From assembly GCF_001660815.1 (NCBI RefSeq), contig NZ_LYMI01000008.1, positions 1 through 64,000 of the forward strand: DNA of 64,000 bases, written 5' to 3'. Source of the DNA: Xanthomonas nasturtii. GTDB lineage: Bacteria > Pseudomonadota > Gammaproteobacteria > Xanthomonadales > Xanthomonadaceae. The translations under genes were made by a program, and so were the position numbers. Below, one piece after another: positions 37,578 to 45,865 of the stretch (position 1 is its first letter; every line of letters begins with the position of its first letter). The notes under the pieces were generated by a model that was not told where the DNA came from, made no database searches, and worked only from the letters and a program-made list of their open reading frames with translations.

Positions 37578-37853
37578 ATGAACACCGCATCGCCTGAGAA
37601 TCTGATGACGAGGCAAGGCACACAGCACGGCATCCCCTATACCGTGGTTGCCCGGCAGCTCGAACGCCACCGGGTGGTGTTGGAGATCTTGCAGGTGGAT
37701 GGGCAGTCCGTGCCGTTGACCGGCTCGCCCACTTTCGGTTCGCTACAGGCCGCGCTGGATATCGGCAGCAAGCTGGCCGAGCAATCCATCGGCGAACTGG
37801 TCAGAACGCAGGCGCTCGCGCACGCGACGCCGCCCGGCGGCGCTTCGGGTTAA
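37578..37853 (+). CDS. Small hypothetical protein
   Basis: 91 residues, starting MNTASPENLMTRQGTQHGIP; an internal ATG would give a shorter form. No signal peptide or membrane segment; mixed alpha/beta composition with LERHRVVLEILQVDGQSVPL in the middle and a helical SLQAALDIGSKLAEQSIGEL near 60. Codon use matches the chromosome background, unlike the AT-rich DNA before it, so it is probably a real gene. I do not recognise the family, and no neighbour suggests a role. Confidence 0.55.
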   Translation: MNTASPENLMTRQGTQHGIPYTVVARQLERHRVVLEILQVDGQSVPLTGSPTFGSLQAALDIGSKLAEQSIGELVRTQALAHATPPGGASG

Positions 37854-38240
37854 CCCGTGGCTGGTGGCGTCGTGCGATTGCTTGGTCGGTCAGGGCTGCG
37901 TTGTCGTGAACGGGGTGCCGCAGTCATCGGGCCATTGACCTTGCCGCAACCGGCGTCTTTGCAGGGCGCAGCGTTTCAGCTGGTCACTGCAGCTTCGCCA
38001 GCGCTGCCTTGGCGCGCGTGCCCGCGGCCGCACCCACCCGCTGATCCAGTACCTGCGCCAGCGCATTGAGCTGCGCCACGCTGATGCCGATGTGCATGCT
38101 GATCTTCCGCATTGAGGCTGCGCGGGAAACATGAGCGGGTACCACGCCGCAGCTGTGCCCAGACGGAGAGGATGCTGCGTGAGAGAGGCAAGGAAAGACC
38201 CAACATGCGCGGGGTAGGTGTTTGATCCCAGGCTTTGATG
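37854..38240. other. Intergenic region before the IS3 remnant
   Basis: About 390 bases. A short minus-strand frame ending at 37984 encodes MHIGISVAQLNALAQVLDQR and 17 more residues. This could be a small peptide or a decayed gene end, but the support is too weak for a CDS call. The right part grades into the left end of the IS3-family element. Confidence 0.4.
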
Positions 38241-38815
38241 GTGCGACGTCCCCCCGATTTTGAGTAGCGCCGCAGTTTGGAGTCCAATTCCCTACCCGAA
38301 GAAGATTGGACGTGAAGAAGCGTTTTACTGACGAGCAGGTCATCGGCTTTCCGCGTGAGGCCGAAAGCGGCGTGGCGATCAAGGACCTGTGCCGGCGCCA
38401 TGGCTTCAGCGAGGCCTCCTATTACCTGTGGCGCAGCAAGTTTGGCGGGATGAGCGTGCCCGATGCCAAGCGACTCAAGGACCTGTAGGCAGAGAACACA
38501 CGCCTGAAGAAGCTGCTCGCCGAGCAGGTGTTCCAGAACGATCTGATCAAGGAGGCGCTGCAAAAAAAATGGTGAGCGCACCGGCGCGTCGTGCGCTGGT
38601 GCGCGAGTGGATCGGGCGAGGGGCCAGCGAGCGTGGCGCATTGGCCGCGATCGGCATGAGCGCCAGTGCGCTGCGCTATTGCCCGCGCGAGGACCGCAAC
38701 GTTGCGCTACGCGAGCGCATCGTGGAACTGGCGCATCGCCACAAGCGCTACGGCGTGGGGATAATCTATCTCAAACTCCGACAGGAAGGCCGCATCGTGA
38801 ATTACAAACGTGTGG
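38240..38815 (+). mobile_element. IS3-family insertion sequence remnant (orfA with nonsense codon, orfB truncated)
   Basis: The left part keeps the upstream leader and both overlapping transposase frames up to about 38815. There the orfB homology stops abruptly in the middle of the protein (after YLKLRQEGRIVNYKRV), and unrelated DNA follows. The integrase catalytic half and the right inverted repeat are missing. The element is dead. The junction lies 155 bases before the xopD-like start. Confidence 0.8.
38312..38575 (+). pseudogene. IS3-family transposase orfA, interrupted by TAG
   Basis: Starts KKRFTDEQVIGFPREAESGV, a helix-turn-helix OrfA with DLCRRHGFSEASYYLWRSKFGG near residue 28. An in-frame TAG at 38486-38488 sits where relatives have Glu. 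Past the stop the frame continues with the expected leucine-zipper part (AENTRLKKLLAEQVFQND) to 38575. The run of eight A at 38562-38569 is the usual frameshift site into orfB. Confidence 0.82.
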
Positions 38816-38970
38816 ACGTCGGCCAGGATTCCACCGAGAAAGCGAGCGATTCTCGCCAGACCGCGACACGGGAAGATCGCTGCCGAGGAAGACTATTCGC
38901 TCTTAGCGATTTAATTACATCGGGAATGCCCAATAATATCAATCCCCACCGGACTTTTCATTTTAAATAA
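38569..38970 (+). pseudogene. IS3-family transposase orfB, 5' part only, fused to foreign tail
   Basis: From ATG 38569 the protein reads MVSAPARRALVREWIGRGAS and matches OrfB through about residue 82 (LRQEGRIVNYKRV). It then runs into about 50 residues of unrelated sequence that end at 38970, in the first base of the xopD-like ATG. The DDE catalytic core is absent, so no active transposase can be made. Confidence 0.75.
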
Positions 38971-41360
38971 TGGACGCACTATTTAATTTTGACTATAAAA
39001 AATATCGCGGAATGACGGAGGCGGCGGATAATCATCGCAATTCTCCGCCCCCTGAAGAACACAGGGAAAACCACGGCACGGGTTATAACATGCATCCGCT
39101 GCTTGAATCCCTCCCGCGAAGAAATCCCACGCAAGTGCATGCCGATGGCTCGGTCCATCGGATGCGGGCAGCCGCGCCGACCTCCGAAACCCATATAGAT
39201 TACTCAAAAATGTTAGAACTCATCGGCGCCTATGGCGATGACAAAAACATGCGCGAGCTACAAAAAAGATTTCATGGTTTTTCTCGCTTTTTGACGGTCA
39301 GCGGCCTGTCACATATAAGTGGCAAGCAGATGCTTCAGGAACTGAATGAAGATCAACGCGACCAAGTCATACATCAAATAATAAGACGAATTGAGCATTC
39401 TGCGGATCCTGAATATCGAGAAATTGCGCTGAGCCGACTGGAGACGCAGTGCAGTCGAAACATTGTGCTGAGCCCATGGGCCTTGGATCGCATTGCCCAA
39501 GCCAAAGCCAAAGCTGAAACCGAAACCAATGCCAAAGCCAAAACCACGGCCAAAGCCAAAGCCAAAACCGAAACCACAGCCAAAGCCAAAGCCAAAGCCA
39601 TGGCCAAAGCCAAAGCTGAAGCCATAGACGTAGCCCAACGCAAGGTCAAAGAAATTATAGAATATCTGCCAATATATGAAGCATTAGGGAAAGTGCCACC
39701 GGCTCTGGTATTCTCTAATTACATGCATGTTGATGGCTCATTTGGCAAGACGCTACGTAACATCCTTCCATACATCACCCCAGATCAGAAGAAAAGATTT
39801 GATCTAGCAAGCGAGAGGCGCAAACTGGCCTTGGCCGCTCAGAGCAAGCCTCTAAAAGGCGTATTCCGGACCCTCCATCAAAACCCAGATTTGCTTCTTG
39901 AAATTTCAATCAAATTCAGAAATAGATCGTACAGAATCGAAAATGCAAGAAGCGGATATTTATCACAAGCAAGGCTGGAAGAAATGGTCGACCAGGAAAC
40001 CGGCGAACTGACTCGTCTGGGTGAAGCAGTGATCTCAGGAGCATCCCAGGGCATCCAGACAGCAATTCGCGCCAACTTCAGAATGCGTTATCAACAACCG
40101 GATCTGCCTCCAAACAGCCACCTTCAGGCCTTCCATCGGCCAGAAGAAACGTGGCATCCCGACACTCCGGCGGGTTCTTCCTATTCGTCCTATTCGTCCC
40201 TGTTGCCGCCCACCCCCTATGGCGGTTGGCCGCAGAACGCATCAGGTGAGTGGCATCCCGACACTCCGGCGGGTTCTTCCTATTCTTCCTATTCGTCCCT
40301 GTTGCCGCCCACCCCCTATGGCGGATGGCCGCAGAACGCATCAGGTGAGTGGCATCCCGATACTCCAGCGGGTTCTTCCTATTCTTCCTATTCGTCCCTG
40401 TTGCCGCCCACACCCTATGGCGGATGGCCGCAGAACGCATCAGGTGAGTGGCATCCCGATACTCCAGCGGGTTCTTCCTATCCTGCATGGCCAGCCCAGC
40501 CCGAAGCATTGAGTTCCACCTTCGATGATCTCGAGTCCTTGGACAATAGGCAGAACTATTATTATCGCGAATTCGACATCAACACCCCCCATGAAGAAGA
40601 TGAGCCGTGGGACTACGGCACGCAGACTCCCGTGGGGCACTCGGCCATGAGTCCCGAGAGGATCGATGTGGACAATCTGCCGTCGCCCCAGGACGTCCCA
40701 GACTCCGAGCTTCCTCCAGTGACCGCCACTTCGTGGCTGCAAGATGGACATTTGCGCGCCTACACCGACGACCTCGCTCGCCGATTGCAAGGGCAGCCCA
40801 ATGCCCATTTACTCCACTTTGCCGACTCGCAGGTGGTGACCATGCTGAGCTCCACAGATCCAGACCAACAGGCCCGCGCACGGCGCCTTCTTGTCGGAGA
40901 CGAAGCCCCGCCTATCGTGTTCCTGCCGATCAATCAGCCCAACTTTCATTGGTCACTCCTCGTCGTCGACCGTCGCGACAAGGGCGCTGTCGCAGCCTAC
41001 TACTACGATTCCATGGCACAGACGCAGCCACAGCAACGCTACCTTGCCGACATGGCGGCCTACCACCTTGGCCTTGATCATGAGCAAACTCAGGAAATGC
41101 CCACCGCGATACAGCAGGACGGTTATTCCTGCGGCGATCATGTGCTGACCGGAATGGAGACGCTGGCTCACAGGGTGATCGACGGCACGTTCGACTCTGC
41201 GGACGGCAGAAACTTGAGCGAAATCGAACCCGACTGCAGGATGATCAGGGATCGTCTTGTCCAAGCGGACCAAGCTCCAGCAGAAAGCAGCGTCAGGCAA
41301 GTTTCCGAACGATCCAACGAACAGAAAAAAAAGAAAAGCAAGTGGTGGAAAAAGTTCTAG
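38970..41360 (+). CDS. xopD: XopD-like type III effector, C48 (Ulp1-type) SUMO protease
   Basis: 796 residues. The C-terminal 230 residues hold a Ulp1-type cysteine protease with catalytic His 660 (NFHWSLLVVDRR), Asp 680 (YYYDSM), an upstream-of-Cys Gln/Asp segment and Cys 721 (QQDGYSCGDHVL); it ends in a basic tail KKKKSKWWKKF. XopD proteins are injected into plant cells, enter the nucleus and remove SUMO from host proteins. The N-terminal 170 residues are polar with no export signal, as expected for type III secretion. Residues ~174-212 are an Ala-Lys-Thr-Glu low-complexity coil. Residues ~395-505 are 33-residue repeats. Base composition is lower in GC than neighbours, and IS and Tn3-like debris flank it, indicating transfer. 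The start lacks a strong ribosome site. Confidence 0.87.
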   Translation: MDALFNFDYKKYRGMTEAADNHRNSPPPEEHRENHGTGYNMHPLLESLPRRNPTQVHADGSVHRMRAAAPTSETHIDYSKMLELIGAYGDDKNMRELQKRFHGFSRFLTVSGLSHISGKQMLQELNEDQRDQVIHQIIRRIEHSADPEYREIALSRLETQCSRNIVLSPWALDRIAQAKAKAETETNAKAKTTAKAKAKTETTAKAKAKAMAKAKAEAIDVAQRKVKEIIEYLPIYEALGKVPPALVFSNYMHVDGSFGKTLRNILPYITPDQKKRFDLASERRKLALAAQSKPLKGVFRTLHQNPDLLLEISIKFRNRSYRIENARSGYLSQARLEEMVDQETGELTRLGEAVISGASQGIQTAIRANFRMRYQQPDLPPNSHLQAFHRPEETWHPDTPAGSSYSSYSSLLPPTPYGGWPQNASGEWHPDTPAGSSYSSYSSLLPPTPYGGWPQNASGEWHPDTPAGSSYSSYSSLLPPTPYGGWPQNASGEWHPDTPAGSSYPAWPAQPEALSSTFDDLESLDNRQNYYYREFDINTPHEEDEPWDYGTQTPVGHSAMSPERIDVDNLPSPQDVPDSELPPVTATSWLQDGHLRAYTDDLARRLQGQPNAHLLHFADSQVVTMLSSTDPDQQARARRLLVGDEAPPIVFLPINQPNFHWSLLVVDRRDKGAVAAYYYDSMAQTQPQQRYLADMAAYHLGLDHEQTQEMPTAIQQDGYSCGDHVLTGMETLAHRVIDGTFDSADGRNLSEIEPDCRMIRDRLVQADQAPAESSVRQVSERSNEQKKKKSKWWKKF
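39488..39632 (+). repeat. GCCAAA low-complexity hexamer tract inside the xopD-like gene
   Basis: Many repeats of the hexamer GCCAAA with variants GCTGAA, ACCGAA and ACCACG encode alternating Ala-Lys/Thr-Glu. The tract could change length by slippage in steps of two residues. Confidence 0.75.
40152..40484 (+). repeat. 99-bp tandem repeats inside the xopD-like gene
   Basis: Units start at 40152, 40251, 40350 and 40449: three complete copies and a partial fourth that diverges after about 36 bases. Each encodes WHPDTPAGSSYSSYSSLLPP followed by TPYGGWPQNASGE. Copies differ at only a few bases, so the expansion is recent. The repeat sits between the N-terminal region and the protease domain. Confidence 0.9.
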
Positions 41361-41380
41361 CAATTTGACCATCGGCGATA

Positions 41381-41471
41381 GAGGGTCGGCAGGAATCCGT
41401 GAAAAAGTTCTTGCCAGACAGAAAGTTAGCTCACTTTGGGGTAGCTTTTTACGCGAATCCTGCCGACCCTC
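41381..41471. repeat. Two overlapping head-to-head Tn3-type inverted ends (91 bp)
   Basis: The left end reads outward from 41381 (GAGGGTCGGCAGGAATCCGT) and a second end reads outward in reverse from 41471 (...GAATCCTGCCGACCCTC). They share the middle GTTAGCTCACTTTGGGG. The 10-mer CCATCGGCGA flanks both sides (about 41370 and 41479). Confidence 0.75.
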
Positions 41472-42359
41472 AAGGTCGCCATCGGCGACGCGCTGCAGGA
41501 TCTGGTCAGCCGCCTAGCCGAGCGATTGCACGCCGGGGCCGACACGGTCGTGGCGCAGGCGCAGGCGCGCTTCCAGGCGCAGCTCCAAGAGCGTACCCAA
41601 GCGCTGGAGCAGGCCCGACACGAGGCTGGCTCGCTCACGACGCAGTTGCAGCGCTGCGAAACCGCACTGCAGGCCGAACGCGAGGCGAGCGACGCCGCCA
41701 GGAGCGAGTTGGCCAGCCGCACCACCGAACTGACCCAACTGCAGGAGCGGATCGCGGGCCTCGCGGCGCGATTGGCCGAGCACGAACGTCATGCCCATTC
41801 GCTGGAGCACAAGCACGAGCATGCCAGGGAAGCCCTGGAGCACTACCGGACTTCCGTGAGAGACCAGCGCGAGCAGGAGCAGCGTCGGCACGCGCACCAG
41901 GTGCAGGAGTTGCAGGTCGCCCTGCGGCAGGCCAACGAGGCCTTGACCGCCAAGAACCACGACCTGATGCAGCTCAACCGCGACAATGGCCAGTGGCTGG
42001 AACGCCAGACCCGGCTGGAGCGGGAACTGGCGCAGGCACGCCAGCGGGCCGACGCCCAGCAACGCGAGCGCGACGCGCTGCGCCTGACGGCTGCCGAGCA
42101 CCAAGCCCTGCAGGCGCGCTGGACCCAAGATGCCCACGCGCTGGAAGGCGTGCGCGCCGAACTGGCTGCGGCACGGACCGAGCTGGTCGAAGAGCGCCAG
42201 CGCCGGGAACACGCCGAGGCGGATACCTTGCGGGCCACAGTACGTCTGAGCACGCTGGAACGACTCCTGGCGCAGCTGCGGCCAGCGCGCCCGGTTGGCC
42301 AACAAGTAACGTCTGGGAAGGACGAAACCTCCCCAGACGCAAATAGTCAGTTGCTTTGA
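41445..42359 (+). pseudogene. Remnant of TnpT-like coiled-coil protein (KfrA-type), N-terminus lost
   Basis: The open frame begins inside the inverted end and runs to 42359; a TTG at 41526 could start translation. The visible ~280 residues are almost pure coiled coil: alternating Arg/Gln/Glu/Ala/Leu heptads such as QARFQAQLQERTQALEQARH and LQRCETALQAEREASDAARS. In Tn4651/TnXax1-type transposons TnpT is a ~300-residue coiled-coil partner of the recombinase TnpS in cointegrate resolution, with a KfrA-like DNA-binding domain at its N-terminus. Only the last residues of that domain (VAIGDALQDLVSRLAERL) remain here. It overlaps the next gene, on the other strand, by 13 bases. Probably non-functional. 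Confidence 0.68.
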
Positions 42360-43387
42360 GGAAAGCTAATGCCGGGCGAAGCGCCACCAAAGGTGGTGCA
42401 ACTACCGCGCGTCAGGTTGTTCTGCTCGAATGTCCGGCCGGCATTGCCCAGGCAAGTCGGGGCATTTGTCGTACCATCGTTTACGGCTACGTTTACCGTG
42501 ACGTGCGAGCCGCGATTAAACGACACCGTCTGAGTTGTGGCTCCGTTGCCGAAGATGTTGAATTCGGTCAGGCGCCAGATCTTATTGATATCCACCGTGG
42601 AGGCGCGCTGACTCACGCTGTAGGCCCTTCCGTTCACCGAGAACGACACGGTATCCACGCCCCCCGAGGTCGCAGAACCGGTCAGCTTGACCCCAGCGAT
42701 GCCCGAAACTGGTACCAGAGGCACTCGCACCGATTCGCTGTTAATCAGGCAAGCGTTGCCTTCGTAGGCATCCCAGCCGGACGGGCAACCCGCCGCATCG
42801 TATTCCGATGTACTGTCCGCATATACCCAGCTTTCAATGAAGATAATCGGGTCAAAGCCATTACTTGAGTCTTCGTCGGCGTCGCTGGAGTAGACGTACT
42901 GTTGCCAGGTCTTGCATGAAGAAAAACCGAACTGCGCGCAAGCGGCGGGGTTGCTGTCGCTGTCGGTATTGATTTGCAGCGAGTATTGAACCACCCCAGT
43001 GGTCACGCCGCTTACGCTCGGGAACGAACCGACGGCTGAGTGGGTGAGCCTGCCCGTGCGTGCAGCGTAGTCATCGCCATTGCCGGTGATGAGCGCGCGG
43101 TTGCCGGTGGTGGTGGTACGAACGTTGCCGCTGGCAATGCGTCGTGGCTTCATAACCAACTTCGGCGGTGCGCCACAGCGTACCGCCTGCCACCCCATGT
43201 CCGGAAACGTCGAGCTAAAGCAGCCCTCCATTGCCGGAGCCTCGTGCTTGAGCGTAGTTTCCCATGCAGACATAGCCTCGGCACGGCCAGTATTGTTTAT
43301 TGTAGCGACCTGCGCCGCTGCACCCGCGCTAACAATGCTTCCAACGTTGCATGTGCCAAGCATGGATTTCGCTTTAAATTTTCTCAC
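42347..43387 (-). CDS. Unrecognised secreted protein, cargo of the Tn3-like cassette
   Basis: 346 residues from GTG 43387 (ATG 43363 is an alternative). The start RKFKAKSMLGTCNVGSIVSA then GAAAQVA looks like a weak signal peptide. The rest is rich in Ser, Thr, Gly and Asn with paired cysteines (CAQFGFSSCKTW near 150, CPSGWDAYEGNACL near 200, CLGNAG and SCTTFGG near the end), which suggests an exported, disulfide-bonded beta protein. I do not recognise a family. As the only complete gene in the mobile cassette, 1 kb from an effector gene, it may be a virulence or colonisation factor; this is inference. Confidence 0.7.
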   Translation of the reverse strand: MRKFKAKSMLGTCNVGSIVSAGAAAQVATINNTGRAEAMSAWETTLKHEAPAMEGCFSSTFPDMGWQAVRCGAPPKLVMKPRRIASGNVRTTTTGNRALITGNGDDYAARTGRLTHSAVGSFPSVSGVTTGVVQYSLQINTDSDSNPAACAQFGFSSCKTWQQYVYSSDADEDSSNGFDPIIFIESWVYADSTSEYDAAGCPSGWDAYEGNACLINSESVRVPLVPVSGIAGVKLTGSATSGGVDTVSFSVNGRAYSVSQRASTVDINKIWRLTEFNIFGNGATTQTVSFNRGSHVTVNVAVNDGTTNAPTCLGNAGRTFEQNNLTRGSCTTFGGASPGISFPQSN

Positions 43388-43688
43388 GTTGTTTCTTCTG
43401 GCTTGATAGTTAAATCACTGTAAATTTTTAGTGATTTTTGCGACGCACCGAACCGGAAGTAATAGCCGTATTGGAGAAGATTTGCTTCTAGGCAAACGCA
43501 TTACTGCGTCCTCGATCACAATCATAAGATGACGCGAGACCAGTGCTAAACCGCCAAGCGGGCAGGTCGCGGTTAAGCATGCACGCGTGCCAGCTCGGTC
43601 AGGCGTGGCAGCGCGGGCGCTGGAGCTGGGGCATCGGACCAGACGGCATGCGGAGTGCCGGAAGCCGGGGCGGCTCACCGGCTTACAT
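43388..43688. other. Intergenic part of the mobile cassette
   Basis: About 300 bases between the secreted-protein start and the right inverted end. It contains the likely promoter of the minus-strand gene (AT-rich 43388-43440) and no supportable ORF. Confidence 0.45.
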
Positions 43689-43764
43689 CCCCAAAAAGTG
43701 AGCTAACTCGCTGTCAGTAAAGGTCTTTTACACGAATCCCTGCTGTCCCTTAATCCTGCCGGAC

Positions 43765-43805
43765 ACGATGGCGCCAGCCGCCGACCAGGCGGCTGGCGCC
43801 ATCGT
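43765..43805. other. Long perfect hairpin after the pectate lyase relic
   Basis: An 18-bp perfect stem (43765-43782 with 43788-43805) around the loop GACCA lies directly beyond the minus-strand pectate lyase stop. There is no T-run on either side; it is probably the former terminator, or an RNA 3'-end hairpin. Confidence 0.6.
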
Positions 43806-43810
43806 CCGGA

Positions 43811-44926
43811 TCAACGCGCCTCGAATGCCCCCAGGTCCGGTGCACGCCCGTTGAAGGCCTCACCGGTATCGGCACCGGCGTCGATCAACGCGCTGCCCGG
43901 TGCCAGGGTGGCGAAGGTGATGATGGGTAGGTCGCCGTTGGCCTGGCGCGGACGCATGAGCTGGCGCTCGTCCAGGCTGACGAACTCGCCTGCACTGACG
44001 ACAAGGGGAAGATTGAACGAATTGCGGCCGATATCGTTCTCGCTCGCAGACCCCAGGTTGATCATTTCGATGCGCGTTCCGAATCCCAGGTTATTGGCCA
44101 GATGGTGGTCGTATCCAGGCACGTCGGTGAGGTTGTCGCTCAAGGTGGATTGCATGTCGTAGTTGGCGCGGCCGTTCTTGATCGATGTGTTGCTGATCCA
44201 CTCCTGCCCACCGATGTGGTGATTGGCGTAGAGGCCGTTGGATCGATTGCCCACTGCCAGATTCAACCGCACGATATGGCGCGGCACCGGCTTGGGATAA
44301 TCGCTTCCGTTGCGGCCGTAGCCGCCTGCCTTGAAGCCTGCGCCATTGCCCAGCGGGGGTGAATGCGCTGTCGTACCCGTTGTAGAACGACCAGTTGCGT
44401 TGCAGGGTCACTGCGGCAGCGGCATTGATCAGGTCGAAGCCATCGTCGCTGTTGAACCATGCGCGGCTGCCTTCGATGAGGTTTCCGGTGCTTCCCGCAA
44501 GCGTCGGGCGCACGCCGAAACCACCACCTCGAATCCGCGAAAGACGCAGTTGTTGCTGGCCACCCGGAATGCGGCCACGCGCAGGCCGGTGGGCGTCACC
44601 GCAGAGAAGTCGAACACCGGCCGCTCGTTGGCGACGTTGACATAGGCGATGCCGGGCTTGGTGATCTCGTTGACCACGGCGTAGGGCTGCCGCACCATGC
44701 TGATGTTGGCGCTGGTCAGGCGATAGGTGCCGCCGCGCAGGTAGACGGTATCGCCACTGGACGCGGCGGCCTGCGCAGCCATCACGCTGGCAAAGGGGGC
44801 GGCGCGGGTGCCGGGATTGCCGTCGTTGCCGGTGGGCGCGACGTACCAGTCGGCGGCCACGGCCGTGCACGGCGGCACGCAGGCGGCAACGGCGATCACC
44901 ACGATGGTGCAAAGAGAGATGTTCAT
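43811..44926 (-). pseudogene. Frameshifted family 9 (PL9) pectate lyase
   Basis: Three consecutive reading frames together encode one PL9-type secreted right-handed beta-helix. Frame A (from ATG 44926) has a signal peptide, then WYVAPTGNDGNPGTRAAPFA and GDTVYLRGGTYRLTS. Frame B has SRAWFNSDDGFDLINAAAAV and NWSFYNGYDSAF, the PL9 core. Frame C (to 43811) has SNGLYANHHIGGQEWISNTS and FVSLDERQLM, ending GAFEAR. Frame changes lie near 44520 and near 44350. The hallmark NSDDGFDL motif is intact, so decay is recent. PL9 enzymes degrade plant pectate; this copy cannot make a full protein unless the shifts are sequencing errors. Confidence 0.85.
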
Positions 44927-45448
44927 CGGATGTCCCTGGTGTACTGCATGAACGTGGCTGCTTGCCGCCCTTGACCCGGCGTGGCGCAAGCCGCGAGTCG
45001 CGCAGCCTGCGGGAACCGGTTTGCGCTCGCCAGTGGTCGTGCTCGGTTCTGCTACGGCGGTTGACGTTTCGATGTGCCGCGACGCAGAAGTGTGCAAACG
45101 AGACATAGGTATCTGGATCATGGACTACCTGCTCACACCGATCGCACCGCAGCGGCTGGCCCAGGCGATCCAGAAGCGGGGCGACGCAGCCGCCGTCATC
45201 GCATGCTGCATCGGCGTGCGTGCGAGATGCAGCTGCGTTGCACAGGCTGACGCGGCCCGCGGTCGTGCCGACACGCTTCCACGGAATCGGGCCCGACAGC
45301 GCGCACATGTGTTGCGATCACTCGACCCACACCAGATGCACACGGCCGCGCAGGCTGAAGGCATGAATCGTTGCATTATCACGCTCCTCATCACATGCAA
45401 GCTGGCAGCATCGGGGCACGTTTCGCCATTGCCCCCACTGAGTCTGCT
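44927..45448. other. Intergenic region
   Basis: About 520 bases between the pectate lyase relic and the DUF2231 gene. Small frames on both strands have cysteine- and arginine-rich translations typical of out-of-frame GC-rich DNA. No gene, RNA or terminator can be supported. Confidence 0.4.
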
Positions 45449-45865
45449 ATGAATTCAACTACCGCCCCGACCCGTTCATGGGCCATCCACCCGTTCCACG
45501 CAGCCGTACTCGGCGGTGTGTGGCCATTGTTTCTCGGCGCACTGCTGAGCGACTACGCCTACTGGAGCAGCTATCAGATCCAGTGGAGCAATTTTGCGTC
45601 CTGGCTGCTGGTGGGCGCGATGGTGCTGACCACCATTGCCCTGGTGTGCGCCATCGTCGGGATGGTGCGCGGAAGCCGTAACCTGATCTATGTCATCGCG
45701 CTTGGCGCTGCATGGATCGTCGGCTTCTTCGACGCCCTGCATCACGCCCGCGATGCATGGGCCATCATGCCTGCAGCGCTGGCGCTGTCTGCGATTACGA
45801 CATTGTTTGCGTTGGTTGCGACCTGGGCGGGATTGTCCGGTCTGCGCGTAGGAGGTGCACGATGA
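45449..45865 (+). CDS. DUF2231-type four-helix membrane protein
   Basis: 138 residues with four hydrophobic segments (about 20-37, 50-75, 80-100 and 110-132), so an inner-membrane protein. The start WAIHPFHAAVLGGVWPLFLG with the conserved HP motif, and YQIQWSNFASWLLVGAMVL, match DUF2231. ATG 45449 has only a weak ribosome site. The stop overlaps the following sugar dehydrogenase start by 4 bases (ATGA), so the pair is co-transcribed; in other bacteria DUF2231 genes also sit beside such PQQ-type dehydrogenases. It may anchor or pass electrons for the partner, which is inference. Confidence 0.82.
   Translation: MNSTTAPTRSWAIHPFHAAVLGGVWPLFLGALLSDYAYWSSYQIQWSNFASWLLVGAMVLTTIALVCAIVGMVRGSRNLIYVIALGAAWIVGFFDALHHARDAWAIMPAALALSAITTLFALVATWAGLSGLRVGGAR

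Larger units (their letters stand above)
41381..43751. mobile_element. Tn3-like (TnXax1-type) mobile cassette bounded by ~61-bp inverted ends
   Basis: The left end (41381-41441: GAGGGTCGGCAGGAATCCGT ... GTTAGCTCAC then TTTGGGG) and right end (43689-43750, in reverse: AGGGACAGCAGGGATTCGTG ... GTTAGCTCAC then TTTTTGGGG) align over their full length as diverged inverted repeats. No transposase is inside. The cargo is a 5'-truncated tnpT and one unrecognised secreted-protein gene, which makes this a non-autonomous insertion cassette. No target duplication was recognisable (CGATA left, TAATC right). Confidence 0.72.

Noticed and set aside
37166..37633. 155-residue minus-strand ORF in the AT-rich region
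   Set aside because: No motif, no plausible ribosome site, and it overlaps the better supported plus-strand small gene.
38896..38920. Possible plant-inducible promoter (PIP) box before the xopD-like gene
   Set aside because: TTCGC at 38896-38900 is followed after 15 bases by TACAT instead of TTCGB; only three of five positions match, so it is not called.
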